DNA of 64,000 bases from UTCFX2 sp963726375 (GCA_963726375.1 CAVSCE010000013.1:280436-344435), one strand, 5' to 3'. Counted from the stretch's first letter, positions 1-9,108 are shown. Program-made: numbers and translations. Notes: generated by a model from the letters alone, not told the origin.

Positions 1-176
1 CTTCTTTGGAGGTGCTGCCTGTAGCCGGACTACCGATGCGCGCCCTTGAAAAAGGTGCTCATCTTATCCTTGTTAATTACTCGACCACTTATTTAGATGA
101 ACGGGCTGATGTGGTTTTGCATGAAAACGTTGCGGAAATTTTGCCGCAGATTCTTGATCAGGTTGAAAATGGGTGA
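1..176 (+). CDS. Sirtuin (NAD-dependent protein deacylase), C-terminal end only
   Basis: The window opens inside a gene read in the frame starting at base 3, with a TGA stop at 174-176. About 57 residues are visible. They include LEVLPVAGLP, GAHLILVN, a Tyr/Asp-containing stretch ending in LDERADVVL, and NVAEILPQIL. This is the usual C-terminal signature of SIR2-family proteins: the last strands of the Rossmann fold that hold NAD, followed by the final helix. The family removes acetyl or other acyl groups from lysines with NAD and works in the cytoplasm. The catalytic His and the zinc module lie outside the window. The gene converges on mutL, leaving only 7 bases between the two stops. The family call is fairly sure; the substrate class cannot be told from this tail. 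Confidence 0.75.
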   Translation, partial: SLEVLPVAGLPMRALEKGAHLILVNYSTTYLDERADVVLHENVAEILPQILDQVENG

Positions 177-183
177 AAAAAGT

Positions 184-1971
184 TCAGCGCGGACCGCGTC
201 GGCCGAATTGCCTTTCCAGTAAATCAACTGATAAGTGAATCATCGTTGGCCTGCCGTGAGGGCAAGTTCGAGGAGATTGGCAGCTCTCCAGGTCGAGCAG
301 CAGAGCTCGTTGTTCTTCTGGAGAAAGCGCCTTTCCAGCTTTTACTGCCACTCTTTTGCATATCCTTGCCACCAGCCGTGCCTCAGACTGATTTTGGAGC
401 GGCGTTTCATCTTCTTCAAAATTTTCAACAATTGAACGAAGCGCGCTAACCGGATCTGCACCTGAGATCAGCTCGGGTATGCCTCGGATAAGAAAAGTGC
501 CCTGACCAAAGACCTCAACCTGAAAACCTAACTTATTGATTTGTTCTAACAGTTCTTCGATGATTTGGGCTTGAGGCGCAGTGAGCTCGAGCGTGATGGG
601 ATTCAGCAGTATCTGTGATGGTAACCCTTCACTTAACCTGACCATGAAACGTTCAAATAATACTCTTTCATGAGCGGCATGCTGATCGACTAAATAGATG
701 CCGTCAGGTCCCTCGGCTACCAGATATGCTGAAGCGATCTGACCAACTGGTCTCAGGATCCCAATGCTTATTCTTGGAAATACAGTTTGGCTTGTACTTT
801 GAGGTGATTCAGGGTTGGTGGAAGAGGATTTTCCTTCCGCGATATTGTCCCATTTGGAAAAATTGCTGCCTTGTACCTGCCTTTGTCTTTGGATTGCGAT
901 CCATTGGTTTGGATCGCCCGGAATGCCCTCCTCCCAGGTCGGCAGCGTTTGCTTGAAGAGCCCGGTTTCAAAGACTGGAACCGGATTATACGCCAGGATC
1001 GCTCTGCGGATGCCGCTCTGCACGCTGCTGAAAATATGGTCCGGTTCGCGGAACCGGACTTCAGCTTTTGTCGGGTGAACGTTGATGTCGATAACTTCAG
1101 GGGGAATTCTTATGAAAATAACAGCAAGGGGATAGCGTCCGACCATCAAGAAGCTGTGATAGCCTTTCATTAACGCCGCGCTGAGAGAAGCATCCTGGAC
1201 TGGACGGCCGTTGACAAAGAAATGAATCTCACGACGGTGGGGTTTAGTGATCGATATTGGGCTGATGAAACCATCAATTGACATCAGGTCATCTTTATAG
1301 ATTACTTCCAGCATTTGTCTTGCGGTTTCGGGTCCATAAAGTGAACCAAGGATTTCCCGTCTGTTGCCGTTCCCGCTGGTTTGAAGCGACAGGCGATCAT
1401 CCATTTGAAGCTGAAAGCGAACATTTGGGTAAGCCAGCGCATAGCGAGTGGTCAGGTTTTCAATAAGCCTCCTCTCGGTAGGATCTGATTTCAGAAACTT
1501 GAGTCGGGCAGGGATGTTAAAAAAAAGGTTCTCTACCCGTACGAGTGTGCCTATCGGTGTTCCAATTCTTTGAATACCTATCAGATGACCTCCCTCCACT
1601 TGAAGTTTTGCCCCCAGCTCGTCTGCCTGGTTGTGGGAGACGATGGTCATCCGAGATACTGAACCGATCGAGGCTAATGCTTCTCCCCGAAATCCAAGCG
1701 TTAAGACGCTAAACAGGTCATCTGCTTTTTCTAGCTTACTGGTTCCGTGACGCTCAACGGCCAGGTGGATTTCCTCTGCCTGGATGCCGACCCCGTTATC
1801 TGATACCTCAACAAGGGTGCGGCCAGCATCCTGGATTTTTATTGAGATATTATTAGCCTGTGCATCAAGGGAATTTTCGATGAGCTCTTTCACGGCCGAT
1901 ACCGGGCGTTCTATTACTTCACCAGCTGCAATTTGGGAAGCAACTTCAGCAGGAAGGATTTAAATCGGCAT
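184..1971 (-). CDS. mutL: DNA mismatch repair protein MutL (endonuclease type), with an in-frame stop at codon 4
   Basis: MutL couples mismatch recognition by MutS to strand incision. The N-terminal GHKL ATPase shows IAAGEVIERP, KELIENSLDA, DNGVGI and GFRGEAL. The C-terminal domain carries the endonuclease metal motif DQHAAHERVLFE and the late CPHGRP motif, so this is a nicking MutL. Homology requires residues upstream of the first long open stretch, beginning M-P-I-(stop)-I-L-P-A-E-V and starting at ATG 1971-1969. Codon 4 reads TAA (1962-1960) where the family normally has Lys; AAA to TAA is a single substitution. The merged length of about 595 residues fits the family. No ribosome-binding site precedes the ATG, but a TATAAT box ends 6 bases upstream, suggesting a leaderless mRNA. 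The gene is divergent from the HAD gene at 1992. The stop is probably a sequence error. Confidence 0.92.
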
Positions 1972-1977
1972 TCGAAC

Positions 1978-1985
1978 ATTATAAT
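1978..1985. promoter_or_regulatory. Palindromic -10 box shared by mutL and the divergent HAD gene
   Basis: The eight bases ATTATAAT are their own reverse complement, so they give a perfect TATAAT box on both strands (1980-1985 plus, 1983-1978 minus). On each strand exactly six bases separate the box from an ATG: 1992 for the HAD gene and 1971 for mutL. A transcription start 6-8 bases below a -10 box would fall on or beside both start codons. Neither gene has a Shine-Dalgarno sequence. I see no good -35 hexamer on either side. The symmetry is directly visible; that it drives two leaderless transcripts is inference. Confidence 0.6.
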
Positions 1986-1991
1986 ACCCCT

Positions 1992-2639
1992 ATGCCGATA
2001 TCTACTCTTTTCTTTGACCTGGATGATACGCTCTATCCAAATGACACCGGCCTCTGGCAGGCGATTAGGGCTCGCATGGGTCAATATATGGTCGAGATTC
2101 TGGGTCTGCCTGCTGATCAGGTTCCTGAATTACGAAAGCATTACTTTCATACTTACGGAACTACTCTGCGCGGCTTACAAAAGCATCACCAGGTGGATGC
2201 TGATGATTATCTGGCTTATGTCCATGATCTGCGCCTTGAGGATTTTCTTCATGCTGATCCGGCTTTGCGATGCTTCTTGGAAAAATTACCGCAGCAGCGC
2301 TTCATTTTTACGAATGCGGACTCAAACCATGCTCGCCGGGTCCTGCAGGTTCTTGGAGTTCAGGATTGTTTTGATGGGATCATCGACGTGCGCGCAATCG
2401 AATTTGCTTGCAAACCCGAGCCAATCGCCTACAAGCGGGCTTTGGCGCTTTCTGGAGAACCGCTTCCAGAGACCTGCGTGATGGTGGACAACTCAATTCT
2501 CAACCTGGCATCAGCCAGGGAGATCGGATTTACGACTGTCCATGTCAGCCGTGAAGCTTCACCTGGAGACGCAGCAGTCTATTCAATACATTCTGTGATT
2601 GAGCTTTCGCAAGTGATGCCAGAATTATGGGATGGGTGA
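1992..2639 (+). CDS. HAD-family pyrimidine 5'-nucleotidase
   Basis: This 215-residue protein has all four HAD motifs. Motif I is FFDLDDTLYP (nucleophile Asp9, acid/base Asp11), motif II is the Thr in FTNAD, motif III is a Lys in ACKPEP, and motif IV is MVDNS. The DLDDTLYP start and the helical cap between motifs I and II are typical of the SDT1/YjjG-like pyrimidine 5'-nucleotidases. These dephosphorylate UMP, CMP or damaged nucleotides in the cytoplasm. It starts at the ATG six bases after the shared palindromic -10 box, with no leader. The neighbouring nucleoside hydrolase at 3.6 kb and psuG at 27 kb also act in nucleoside salvage. Family call secure, exact substrate unknown. Confidence 0.85.
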   Translation: MPISTLFFDLDDTLYPNDTGLWQAIRARMGQYMVEILGLPADQVPELRKHYFHTYGTTLRGLQKHHQVDADDYLAYVHDLRLEDFLHADPALRCFLEKLPQQRFIFTNADSNHARRVLQVLGVQDCFDGIIDVRAIEFACKPEPIAYKRALALSGEPLPETCVMVDNSILNLASAREIGFTTVHVSREASPGDAAVYSIHSVIELSQVMPELWDG

Positions 2640-2706
2640 TTTCTTCAAGCTTATTAATTACTATGAGGCAGCGTTTAAATAGACTGGGAAATTGGAGAAT
2701 ATATTC

Positions 2707-3543
2707 ATGAGCGCAAAGCAAATTTCGATTGAATCGGCTGCCGACCTGGTCCCTTCTGGAGCGATGCTGGCGCTCGGCGGATCGACTCTTTACAGACGTC
2801 CAATTTCTTTTGTTCTGGCTTTGATCAAACGCTATATGATTACAGGCGAACCAAAAAACCTGACCTTGCTTGCCTTCACTGCTGGATTAGAATCCGATCT
2901 ACTGGTCGGGGCGGGGATGGTCAGTCGGATCCGATCCTGTTATTTTGGGATGGAAATATTTGGCCTGGCGCCGATGTTTACGTATTTTGCCGGGCATGGT
3001 GAAATTGAGATCATTGAAGAGACTGAGGCAAGCCTGGCATTAGGTCTACGGGCCTCGCAGGCACAAATCGGATTTCTGCCGGGAAAAGCCTGGCTGGGGA
3101 CGGACCTCCCAGCCTTACGACCGGATGTGAAGACCATCCGAGATCCCTATAATGGGGAAGAGCTGGTCGCATTTCCAGCTATTCAGCCAGACTTCGCCGT
3201 CATTCACGCGTTGCGCGCGGATTTCGATGGCAACGCCCTCATCGGAGGTAACAAAGGGGTCGACGAAGAATTGTCTGTTACTGCAAAAACTGTAATCATT
3301 ACCTGCGAGGAAATTGTGCCCGAGCTCGAAAAAGCTGATTTAGTAGGACCCCTGGTCCATCATCTAATCCATTCACCAGGCGGAGCAGCGCCAACATCTT
3401 GCCACCCCCTTTATCCTTTAGATGGAGAGGCTCTCTTAACTTATTCAGAACTTGTTACCGACCCAAAGTCATATCAGGAATATATCCGCCGAAGGTTGGG
3501 ATTTGATCAAAATTTTTCAATACCAATGGAATTTGCACCTTAA
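2707..3543 (+). CDS. CoA-transferase family I, subunit A (orphan)
   Basis: The product, about 278 residues, resembles the alpha subunit of glutaconate/3-oxoacid CoA-transferases (GctA type). It has a glycine-rich early strand with MLALGG, the central GMEIFG and GHGEIEIIEE region, and the later IHALRADFDGNALIGG and GPLVHHLIHSPGGAAPTS segments. These enzymes move CoA between acyl groups. The catalytic Glu lies on subunit B in this family, and subunit B usually follows directly. Here the next gene is a nucleoside hydrolase, so no partner is visible. The ATG at 2707 is preferred over an in-frame TTG at 2692 because GGAG lies at 2694-2697, well placed for the ATG. Function without a partner is unclear. 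Confidence 0.8.
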   Translation: MSAKQISIESAADLVPSGAMLALGGSTLYRRPISFVLALIKRYMITGEPKNLTLLAFTAGLESDLLVGAGMVSRIRSCYFGMEIFGLAPMFTYFAGHGEIEIIEETEASLALGLRASQAQIGFLPGKAWLGTDLPALRPDVKTIRDPYNGEELVAFPAIQPDFAVIHALRADFDGNALIGGNKGVDEELSVTAKTVIITCEEIVPELEKADLVGPLVHHLIHSPGGAAPTSCHPLYPLDGEALLTYSELVTDPKSYQEYIRRRLGFDQNFSIPMEFAP

Positions 3544-3646
3544 GAGATAGGCGCCTGATAAGAAACCTAAATGTAAAAACATTGGGTAATATTTTTGTCT
3601 TTATTTTTGGGAGACTCTTCATTTTCGCCTTTGCAAAAAAAAGTGA

Positions 3647-4636
3647 TTGGATAACTTGAACTGGTCATCAGGAAATTCGAAGCAGCGTAAGCGAATAATT
3701 ATTGATACCGACCCGGGAATCGATGATGCATTGGCGATCCTGCTCGCGCTGGCATCTCCAGAGCTTCAAATTGAAGGCTTGACAATCGTCTCTGGGAACA
3801 GTACCCTTGATCAAGGGGTGAAAAATGCACTGAGCATCCTGGAATTAGGAGGCAGGTCCGACATTCCAGTTGCGGCTGGAGCAGCCCGTCCGCTGGTTCA
3901 ACCCCTGCTGGTCGCTCAAGAAACGCACGGTGGCTCCGGGCTGGGGTATGCCACTTTGCCGCCGGCAAGGAATCAGCCGCTGCACGAGCATGCCGTTCAG
4001 TTTATCATCGACCGCTGCCTATCCTGCCGTGGAGAAATTTCATTGGTCTGTATCGGACCCCTGACAAACCTGGCCCTCGCGCTTCGAATGGCGCCTGAGC
4101 TCCTTACCGCGATCTCGGAAGTCATCATAATGGGGGGAGCAATCCGTCATGGGGGAAACACAACACCGATTGCTGAATTTAACACTTTTTGCGATCCGCA
4201 TGCTGCCCATATTGTTTTCCATTCAGGATTACCGATTTTATTAGTTCCGCTCGATGTGACATATCAGGTTGTTTTTACCCAGGCTGATGTGCATCGCTTG
4301 TTGAAATCGCCTTCAGAGATACCGAAGTTTATCGATAACGCCACAAGGTATTATATGGAATTTCACAACGATTATCAGAAGATTGAAGGATGCGTCATTA
4401 ATGATCCTCTGGCGCTCGCATTAACTTTTGCTCCTCATCTGGTTGATGTTGATCATTTATATGTAGATGTTGATATCTCTGGCGGTGTATCTATGGGCAA
4501 CACATTTGCCGATTTCTTCAATATGCAGCACAATCAGCCAAACATGCGGGTCGCATTAGGGGTGCAGTCCAGAGAATTCATCGAGATTTTTCTGGAGAGA
4601 ATTGAAAGCTTGTGCTCCTCACATCCAAATGTTTAG
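3647..4636 (+). CDS. Nucleoside hydrolase, inosine-uridine type (possible queuosine hydrolase)
   Basis: This 329-residue protein carries the calcium-binding signature IIIDTDPGIDDALA near the N-terminus, then VCIGPLTNLALAL, IIMGGA and EFNTFCDPHAA, all typical of the IU-NH fold that cleaves N-glycosidic bonds of nucleosides. In the late active-site strand the usual His-Asp-Pro is Asn-Asp-Pro (VINDPLALA), so the leaving-group His is absent. The gene sits 86 bases upstream of a YhhQ-type transporter. Known queuosine salvage uses an IU-NH-family hydrolase (QueK) together with such transporters, so release of queuine from queuosine is a reasonable guess. The start is uncertain: TTG at 3647 opens the frame and no clear ribosome-binding site is visible. 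Confidence 0.85.
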   Translation: MDNLNWSSGNSKQRKRIIIDTDPGIDDALAILLALASPELQIEGLTIVSGNSTLDQGVKNALSILELGGRSDIPVAAGAARPLVQPLLVAQETHGGSGLGYATLPPARNQPLHEHAVQFIIDRCLSCRGEISLVCIGPLTNLALALRMAPELLTAISEVIIMGGAIRHGGNTTPIAEFNTFCDPHAAHIVFHSGLPILLVPLDVTYQVVFTQADVHRLLKSPSEIPKFIDNATRYYMEFHNDYQKIEGCVINDPLALALTFAPHLVDVDHLYVDVDISGGVSMGNTFADFFNMQHNQPNMRVALGVQSREFIEIFLERIESLCSSHPNV

Positions 4637-4722
4637 AAATATCAACATCTTACCTGTATGCTCGATATGGATTTTTTCTGAATCGATCATTTCAATAATT
4701 TATATTGAGGTGATATATTTTT

Positions 4723-5437
4723 ATGCGAAGCTATAGATATTATGATTTGATCACAGCATTATTCGTAACGATATTAGTCGTCAGTAATATCGCCTCTTCC
4801 GCAAAAATTATCGATACAGGCACGACCTTTCTTGAACAATCCTTAATTTTTGATGCCGGCACGATCTTATTCCCAGTAAGTTATATTTTTGGAGATATTT
4901 TGACCGAGGTCTATGGTTACCGCAACAGCAGGCGAGTTATTTGGATTGGTTTCTTCTGCTTGTTAATAACGAGTTCTCATCTTTCTGTTCATATCACGGT
5001 TACCCGGCGAAAGTAATTGGGAAATTAATGTTGGTCAAGCAAGTTTTAATGCGGTGCTTGGAGGAATCAGTTCCGGAGCTTTATTGATTGCTTCGCTGTC
5101 AGCCTATTGGGGTGGAGAGTTTACAAATTCCTACATCCTCGCAAAACTTAAAGTTATGACTCAGGGTCGGTTATTATGGGTCCGCACTGTCGCAAGTACT
5201 TTAGTCGGACAGGGTGTGGACACCGTCGTTTTTGTAACCATAGCGACGGTTCTCAAGGTTCCAGGGTTTGTGCCAGAGATTTGGGTCCCGCTCATTTTTA
5301 CAAATTATATGTTTAAATGCATCGTAGAAGCGTTGATGACACCGATTACATACCGCGTTGTTAATTTCTTAAAAATATCAGAAGGTGAGGATTATTTCGA
5401 TACGAACACGAACTTCAATCCTTTTTTGATCCATTAA
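4723..5437 (+). CDS. yhhQ: YhhQ/VUT-family queuosine precursor transporter, frame broken
   Basis: The first part (4723 to about 4985) reads MRSYRYYDLI, LVVSNIASSAKI, a sodium-symporter-like stretch with FPVSYIFGDILTEVYGYRNSR, then loses frame. The second frame resumes about 4995 with LPGESNW, GQASFNAVLGG, LIASLSAYWGGEFTNSY and LVGQGVDTVVFV. Together they give the six-helix membrane protein of the YhhQ family, which imports queuine, preQ0 or preQ1 for tRNA modification. The merged length of about 237 residues is normal for the family. One indel near 4975-4995 explains the break. The upstream nucleoside hydrolase supports a salvage role. Family call is firm; which Q precursor is carried is unknown. 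Confidence 0.82.
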
Positions 5438-5607
5438 ATCTGGCAGTTCAGTATGCGTGGCTTTCTTTAGCCATAGTAATGAAATCATGAGACGTTTATA
5501 TATATTTCTAATTATTGTGTGATAATCTAATATTCGTTTGGTACAGCTTTTTTTGCGCCGAATTGGATAATGAATACTTAGAATTCTGGTGAGGAGTTTT
5601 AGAAGAA

Positions 5608-6924
5608 ATGAAGAATTTTCTTGTAGGGCTAGGGGTTTTTTCCCTTGCGGTAGTATTAATGGTTGCAACATTCTCAGCAGGTTTTATGACGGGCAGAACA
5701 GCTGCGGTCCCTGATTGGTTCCCATCAGCATTGAAACCGGCTTTTGCAGAACAAGAGATGCCCCAATTTGCCCTTCCGGGTGAGAATAAGGGCACTCCGG
5801 AGGACCTGAAAACGCTTTTCGAGCCGTTCTGGGAAAGCTGGGATCTGGTTAAAGAATTTTATGTGGATCAGCCCGTCGATGAAGAAATATTAATGCGCGG
5901 GGCGATCAGTGGGATGCTGGAATTGCTCGGAGACGAACACACTTCTTACCTGGACCCAAAGATGTTCAAATCGGCAAATGCCCATCTTGAGGGAGAGGAA
6001 TATGAAGGGATCGGCGCCTGGGTTGATATCACTGGTGAATACCTTTCGATTATCAGCCCGATGCCAGGTTCTCCTGCTGAGGATGCAGGTCTTAAACCGG
6101 GTGATAAGGTTATTGCTATCGATGGCGAGGATATGACTGGTTTGGATGGTGAGGCAGTCCGGCAGCGGATTCTTGGACCGAGCGGATCCATTGTAGAGCT
6201 GACGATTGTTCGTGAAGGTGAGACGGATCCTTTAGTCTTCGAAGTTGTACGTGATGCGATCGTAGTCCCCAGCGTAGCAGGAGAGATGCTGGATGATGAA
6301 ATCGCTTATGTGCAGCTCTATACATTTGGCGAAAGCACGACAGAAGACCTTCGAAGCACCTTGAATGAACTCCTGGATCAAGATCCAAAAGGCTTAATCC
6401 TGGATTTGCGGGGAAATGGCGGAGGGTACTTGAATACCGCTATTGAGGTGGTCTCACAATTCATCCCCAAAGGAATTGTCATGTATGAGGAATACGGTGA
6501 TGGACGTCTCGAAGAATTCAAAGCAGAATCTGGCGGGGTTGCCACAGAAATTCCTATGGTAGTTCTTCAAGATCAAGGCAGCGCTTCCGCTTCTGAGATC
6601 GTTGCCGGCGCAATCCAGGATCTGAAAAGGGGTTACCTGGTAGGTGAAACATCTTATGGTAAAGGTTCTGTTCAAACGTACACTGAATTAGATAATGAGC
6701 AAGGCGCTGTCCGGATAACAATCGCCCGCTGGTTGACTCCATTAAAAAGGCAGATCAATCAATTGGGGTTAACTCCGGATTTCCCCGTCGAGCTTAGCGA
6801 TGAAGATCTCTCCGAGGGCAAGGACCCTCAGCTGGATTTTGCTCGAGAAGTGCTATTAAAGAATCTGGTTCCACCACCGACTGCTGTTCCATCTGCACTG
6901 CCTCAAGCAACCCCAGGATCTTAG
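5608..6924 (+). CDS. S41-family carboxyl-terminal processing protease
   Basis: A 438-residue exported protease. An N-terminal membrane anchor or signal (residues about 3-30) is followed by a helical region with DLVKEFYVDQPVDEE and MLELLGDEHTSYLDP, a PDZ domain (about 115-195, GIGAWVD and SPAEDAGLKPGDKV), then the S41 core with LILDLRGNGGGYL. The catalytic Ser lies in GSASASE (326-330) and the Lys is Lys352 in YGKGSVQ. The family cleaves C-terminal tails of envelope proteins. The C-terminus ends in a Pro-rich tail. GAGGAG upstream supports the ATG at 5608. It has its own 170-base upstream region and is followed after 99 bases by a membrane zinc protease, so both may act in envelope protein quality control. 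Confidence 0.93.
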   Translation: MKNFLVGLGVFSLAVVLMVATFSAGFMTGRTAAVPDWFPSALKPAFAEQEMPQFALPGENKGTPEDLKTLFEPFWESWDLVKEFYVDQPVDEEILMRGAISGMLELLGDEHTSYLDPKMFKSANAHLEGEEYEGIGAWVDITGEYLSIISPMPGSPAEDAGLKPGDKVIAIDGEDMTGLDGEAVRQRILGPSGSIVELTIVREGETDPLVFEVVRDAIVVPSVAGEMLDDEIAYVQLYTFGESTTEDLRSTLNELLDQDPKGLILDLRGNGGGYLNTAIEVVSQFIPKGIVMYEEYGDGRLEEFKAESGGVATEIPMVVLQDQGSASASEIVAGAIQDLKRGYLVGETSYGKGSVQTYTELDNEQGAVRITIARWLTPLKRQINQLGLTPDFPVELSDEDLSEGKDPQLDFAREVLLKNLVPPPTAVPSALPQATPGS

Positions 6925-7023
6925 AGAGCGGTGAATGTCTGAAGAACGTACCTGTTGATAATGGAAGCACTTTGTTTGTAAGTGCGGAAATATTACTGAC
7001 AAATAGTTCAACAAGAGATAAAA

Positions 7024-7731
7024 ATGATGCCAATCGGTTTTAATTCTCAGTACCTGATTTTTATGCTGCCCGCATTCATCCTGATGATGCTCGTGCAGTG
7101 GTATGTTCAATCAGCCTATCGTCGCTGGAGCAAGGTTCCGGCACGCAGTCGCCTGACCGGGGCAGAAGCGGCGCAGCGCCTGATATCTTCTGGTGGATTG
7201 TATGGCATCCAGATTGAGGGGATCGGCGGGAATTTAACGGATCATTACGATCCGAAGAAGAAAGTGCTGCGCCTTTCACAGGGTGTATTTGGGTCGAGCT
7301 CAGTTGCAGCACTTGCAATTGCTGCCCATGAGCTTGGTCACGCGATGCAGGATAAGGAAGAATATTTTCCGCTTCGGCTGCGGGCAGCATTGGTTCCGGC
7401 TGTGAATATCGGCTCGTATTTAGGATGGATTTTAATTGTGGTTGGGATTTTACTTCAGGTCACCCAACTTGCCTGGCTGGGCGTTTTGGTCTTCGCTGGT
7501 GGAGCGCTTTTTGCCCTGGCGACTTTACCGGTAGAGCTTAACGCATCAGCTCGAGCTCGTAAATTGTTGACCGAAACTGGGATCATCTCAACCGAAGAAG
7601 AGCTGCGCGGTGTAAATAACGTCCTGAATGCCGCTGCAATGACATATGTCGCCGGATTGATCACGGCTGTCTTGCAGCTTCTCTATTGGGTTTCGGTTGT
7701 TATCGGGATGGGTGGACGCCGCAGGAGTTAA
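7024..7731 (+). CDS. YugP-like membrane zinc metallopeptidase
   Basis: The 235-residue product matches the neutral zinc metallopeptidase family PF04298 (YugP). A membrane segment lies at about residues 8-22. YQIQ-like spacing is followed by DHYDPKKKVLRLS and the zinc site HELGH (residues 102-106, in AAHELGHAMQ). Two or three hydrophobic helices follow (about 117-165), then LPVELNASARAR, where the Glu is probably the third zinc ligand, and a C-terminal helix. The active site probably faces the cytoplasm. The gene ends 3 bases before the first trkA gene, so the three genes may be co-transcribed. Substrate unknown. Confidence 0.85.
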   Translation: MMPIGFNSQYLIFMLPAFILMMLVQWYVQSAYRRWSKVPARSRLTGAEAAQRLISSGGLYGIQIEGIGGNLTDHYDPKKKVLRLSQGVFGSSSVAALAIAAHELGHAMQDKEEYFPLRLRAALVPAVNIGSYLGWILIVVGILLQVTQLAWLGVLVFAGGALFALATLPVELNASARARKLLTETGIISTEEELRGVNNVLNAAAMTYVAGLITAVLQLLYWVSVVIGMGGRRRS

Positions 7732-7734
7732 ATT

Positions 7735-8409
7735 ATGAGGATAATAGTCATTGGTTGTGGTCGTGTTGGAGGCGAGCTTGCATATCGCCTCTTTCAAAAA
7801 AAGCACAAGGTCGTCGTCGTCGACTTGTTACCTGCTGCCTTTCAGAATCTTCCAGAGGACTTTCAAGGGCGGTTTGTGGAAGGTCATGCGATGAATTTTG
7901 ACGTTTTACGCAGAGCAGGGATCGAGGATGCAGATGCGTTGGCTGCAGTGACCAGTTCTGACTCAGTGAATGCAGTGATCGCTCACCTCGCATCCACATA
8001 CTTCAATGTCCCAAGCGTCGTCGTTCGCAATTACGATTCACGCTGGAGATCGATGCACGAATTATTCGACCTGCAGGTCGTCAGCTCGTCTTCCTGGGGG
8101 GCTCAGCGCATCGAAGAGCTTTTATACCAGCAGAAAGCGCACACCGTATTTTCTGCTGGCAACGGTGAGGTAGAGATATATGAATTTGCCGTTGAATCCG
8201 AATGGGATGGCTGCTCGCTGGGCGAGTTCCTTCCAGAAAAAGATTGTCTTGCCGTTGCGCTCACCCGTGCTGGTCGTGCAATTTTACCGGATCATGCTAC
8301 TATATTAAACGAAGGGGACGTTGTGCTTGTCAGTGCAACACTTGAAGGAAGCGAAATGCTGCACAAGACATTGGATGCCAGGAAGAATAATTTGGAAGGG
8401 CGGGGTTAA
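7735..8409 (+). CDS. trkA: TrkA-family potassium channel regulatory (RCK) protein
   Basis: A 224-residue protein with an N-terminal Rossmann domain (VIGCGRVGGELA, then Asp of VVVDLLP binding NAD ribose) and a C-terminal TrkA-C domain (about 140-215, ending in EGDVVLVSA). Such proteins form a cytoplasmic ring that gates Trk/Ktr potassium transporters in response to nucleotides. GGAG precedes the ATG. It lies two bases upstream of a second TrkA protein. The pair probably forms a heteromeric ring, as expected when two single-RCK genes stand together. No TrkH/KtrB membrane subunit is present in the window. Confidence 0.9.
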   Translation: MRIIVIGCGRVGGELAYRLFQKKHKVVVVDLLPAAFQNLPEDFQGRFVEGHAMNFDVLRRAGIEDADALAAVTSSDSVNAVIAHLASTYFNVPSVVVRNYDSRWRSMHELFDLQVVSSSSWGAQRIEELLYQQKAHTVFSAGNGEVEIYEFAVESEWDGCSLGEFLPEKDCLAVALTRAGRAILPDHATILNEGDVVLVSATLEGSEMLHKTLDARKNNLEGRG

Positions 8410-8411
8410 AT

Positions 8412-9080
8412 ATGTTCGTATTAATTGCTGGAGGCGGGCGAACAGGCACACAACTCGCCCAATTATTGTTGGAACAGAAGCACGAAGTCCGGGTTTTGGA
8501 ACATAGGAAAGAAGTCCTGGCTCGTCTCCATCGGGAGCTGCCTACGGAAGTCATTTATGAAGGCAATGGAAGCGAGTTTGATGTGCTGGAGAAAGCAGGA
8601 ATCAGCAATGCAAATGTCGTCGCTGCCTGCACGACCTCAGACGAAGATAACCTTGTTATCTGCTTTACTGCTCGAAAATATTTTAATGTTAAGCGCACAA
8701 TCGCTCGAATAAATGATCCGCGTAATGCCTGGCTTTTTGATGAAAAATATCATGTTGATGTCGCCTTGAACCAGTCTTCTGTGATGGCCAGTCTGATTGA
8801 AGAAGAAATGTCATTAGGTGACATGATGACTCTGCTGAAGCTGCGCCGTGGAGATTATTCCCTTGTTGAAGAAAAAATCCCGCCGGGGGCAAGTGCTGTA
8901 GGCGTTGCATTGAAGGACCTGGGATTGAACGATGAGTGCGTGATTGCGGCGATCATTCGACATGGCAAGGTTGTCTTACCGAGGGGGATGACGACGTTTG
9001 AGGTTGGCGACGAGGTTCTGGCGATAACCAATCGAATCGGGGCTGAACAACTGCGGGCGATATTTGCGCCTTCCGGGTGA
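8412..9080 (+). CDS. trkA: TrkA-family potassium channel regulatory (RCK) protein, second copy
   Basis: A 222-residue paralogue of the preceding gene. It has the nucleotide motif IAGGGRTGTQLA, an acidic residue after the second strand (VLEHRKE), the typical NLVICFTARKYFNV segment, and a TrkA-C domain (about 135-215) ending in VGDEVLAITN. The two proteins align over their full length but are clearly diverged, so this is an old duplication, not a recent one. It is likely co-translated with the gene before it and overlaps the possible TTG start of the molybdenum hydroxylase that follows. The membrane subunit it gates must be encoded elsewhere. Confidence 0.9.
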   Translation: MFVLIAGGGRTGTQLAQLLLEQKHEVRVLEHRKEVLARLHRELPTEVIYEGNGSEFDVLEKAGISNANVVAACTTSDEDNLVICFTARKYFNVKRTIARINDPRNAWLFDEKYHVDVALNQSSVMASLIEEEMSLGDMMTLLKLRRGDYSLVEEKIPPGASAVGVALKDLGLNDECVIAAIIRHGKVVLPRGMTTFEVGDEVLAITNRIGAEQLRAIFAPSG

Positions 9081-9108
9081 CCAGGTCGGCTCAAATACGG
9101 CAGGGATT

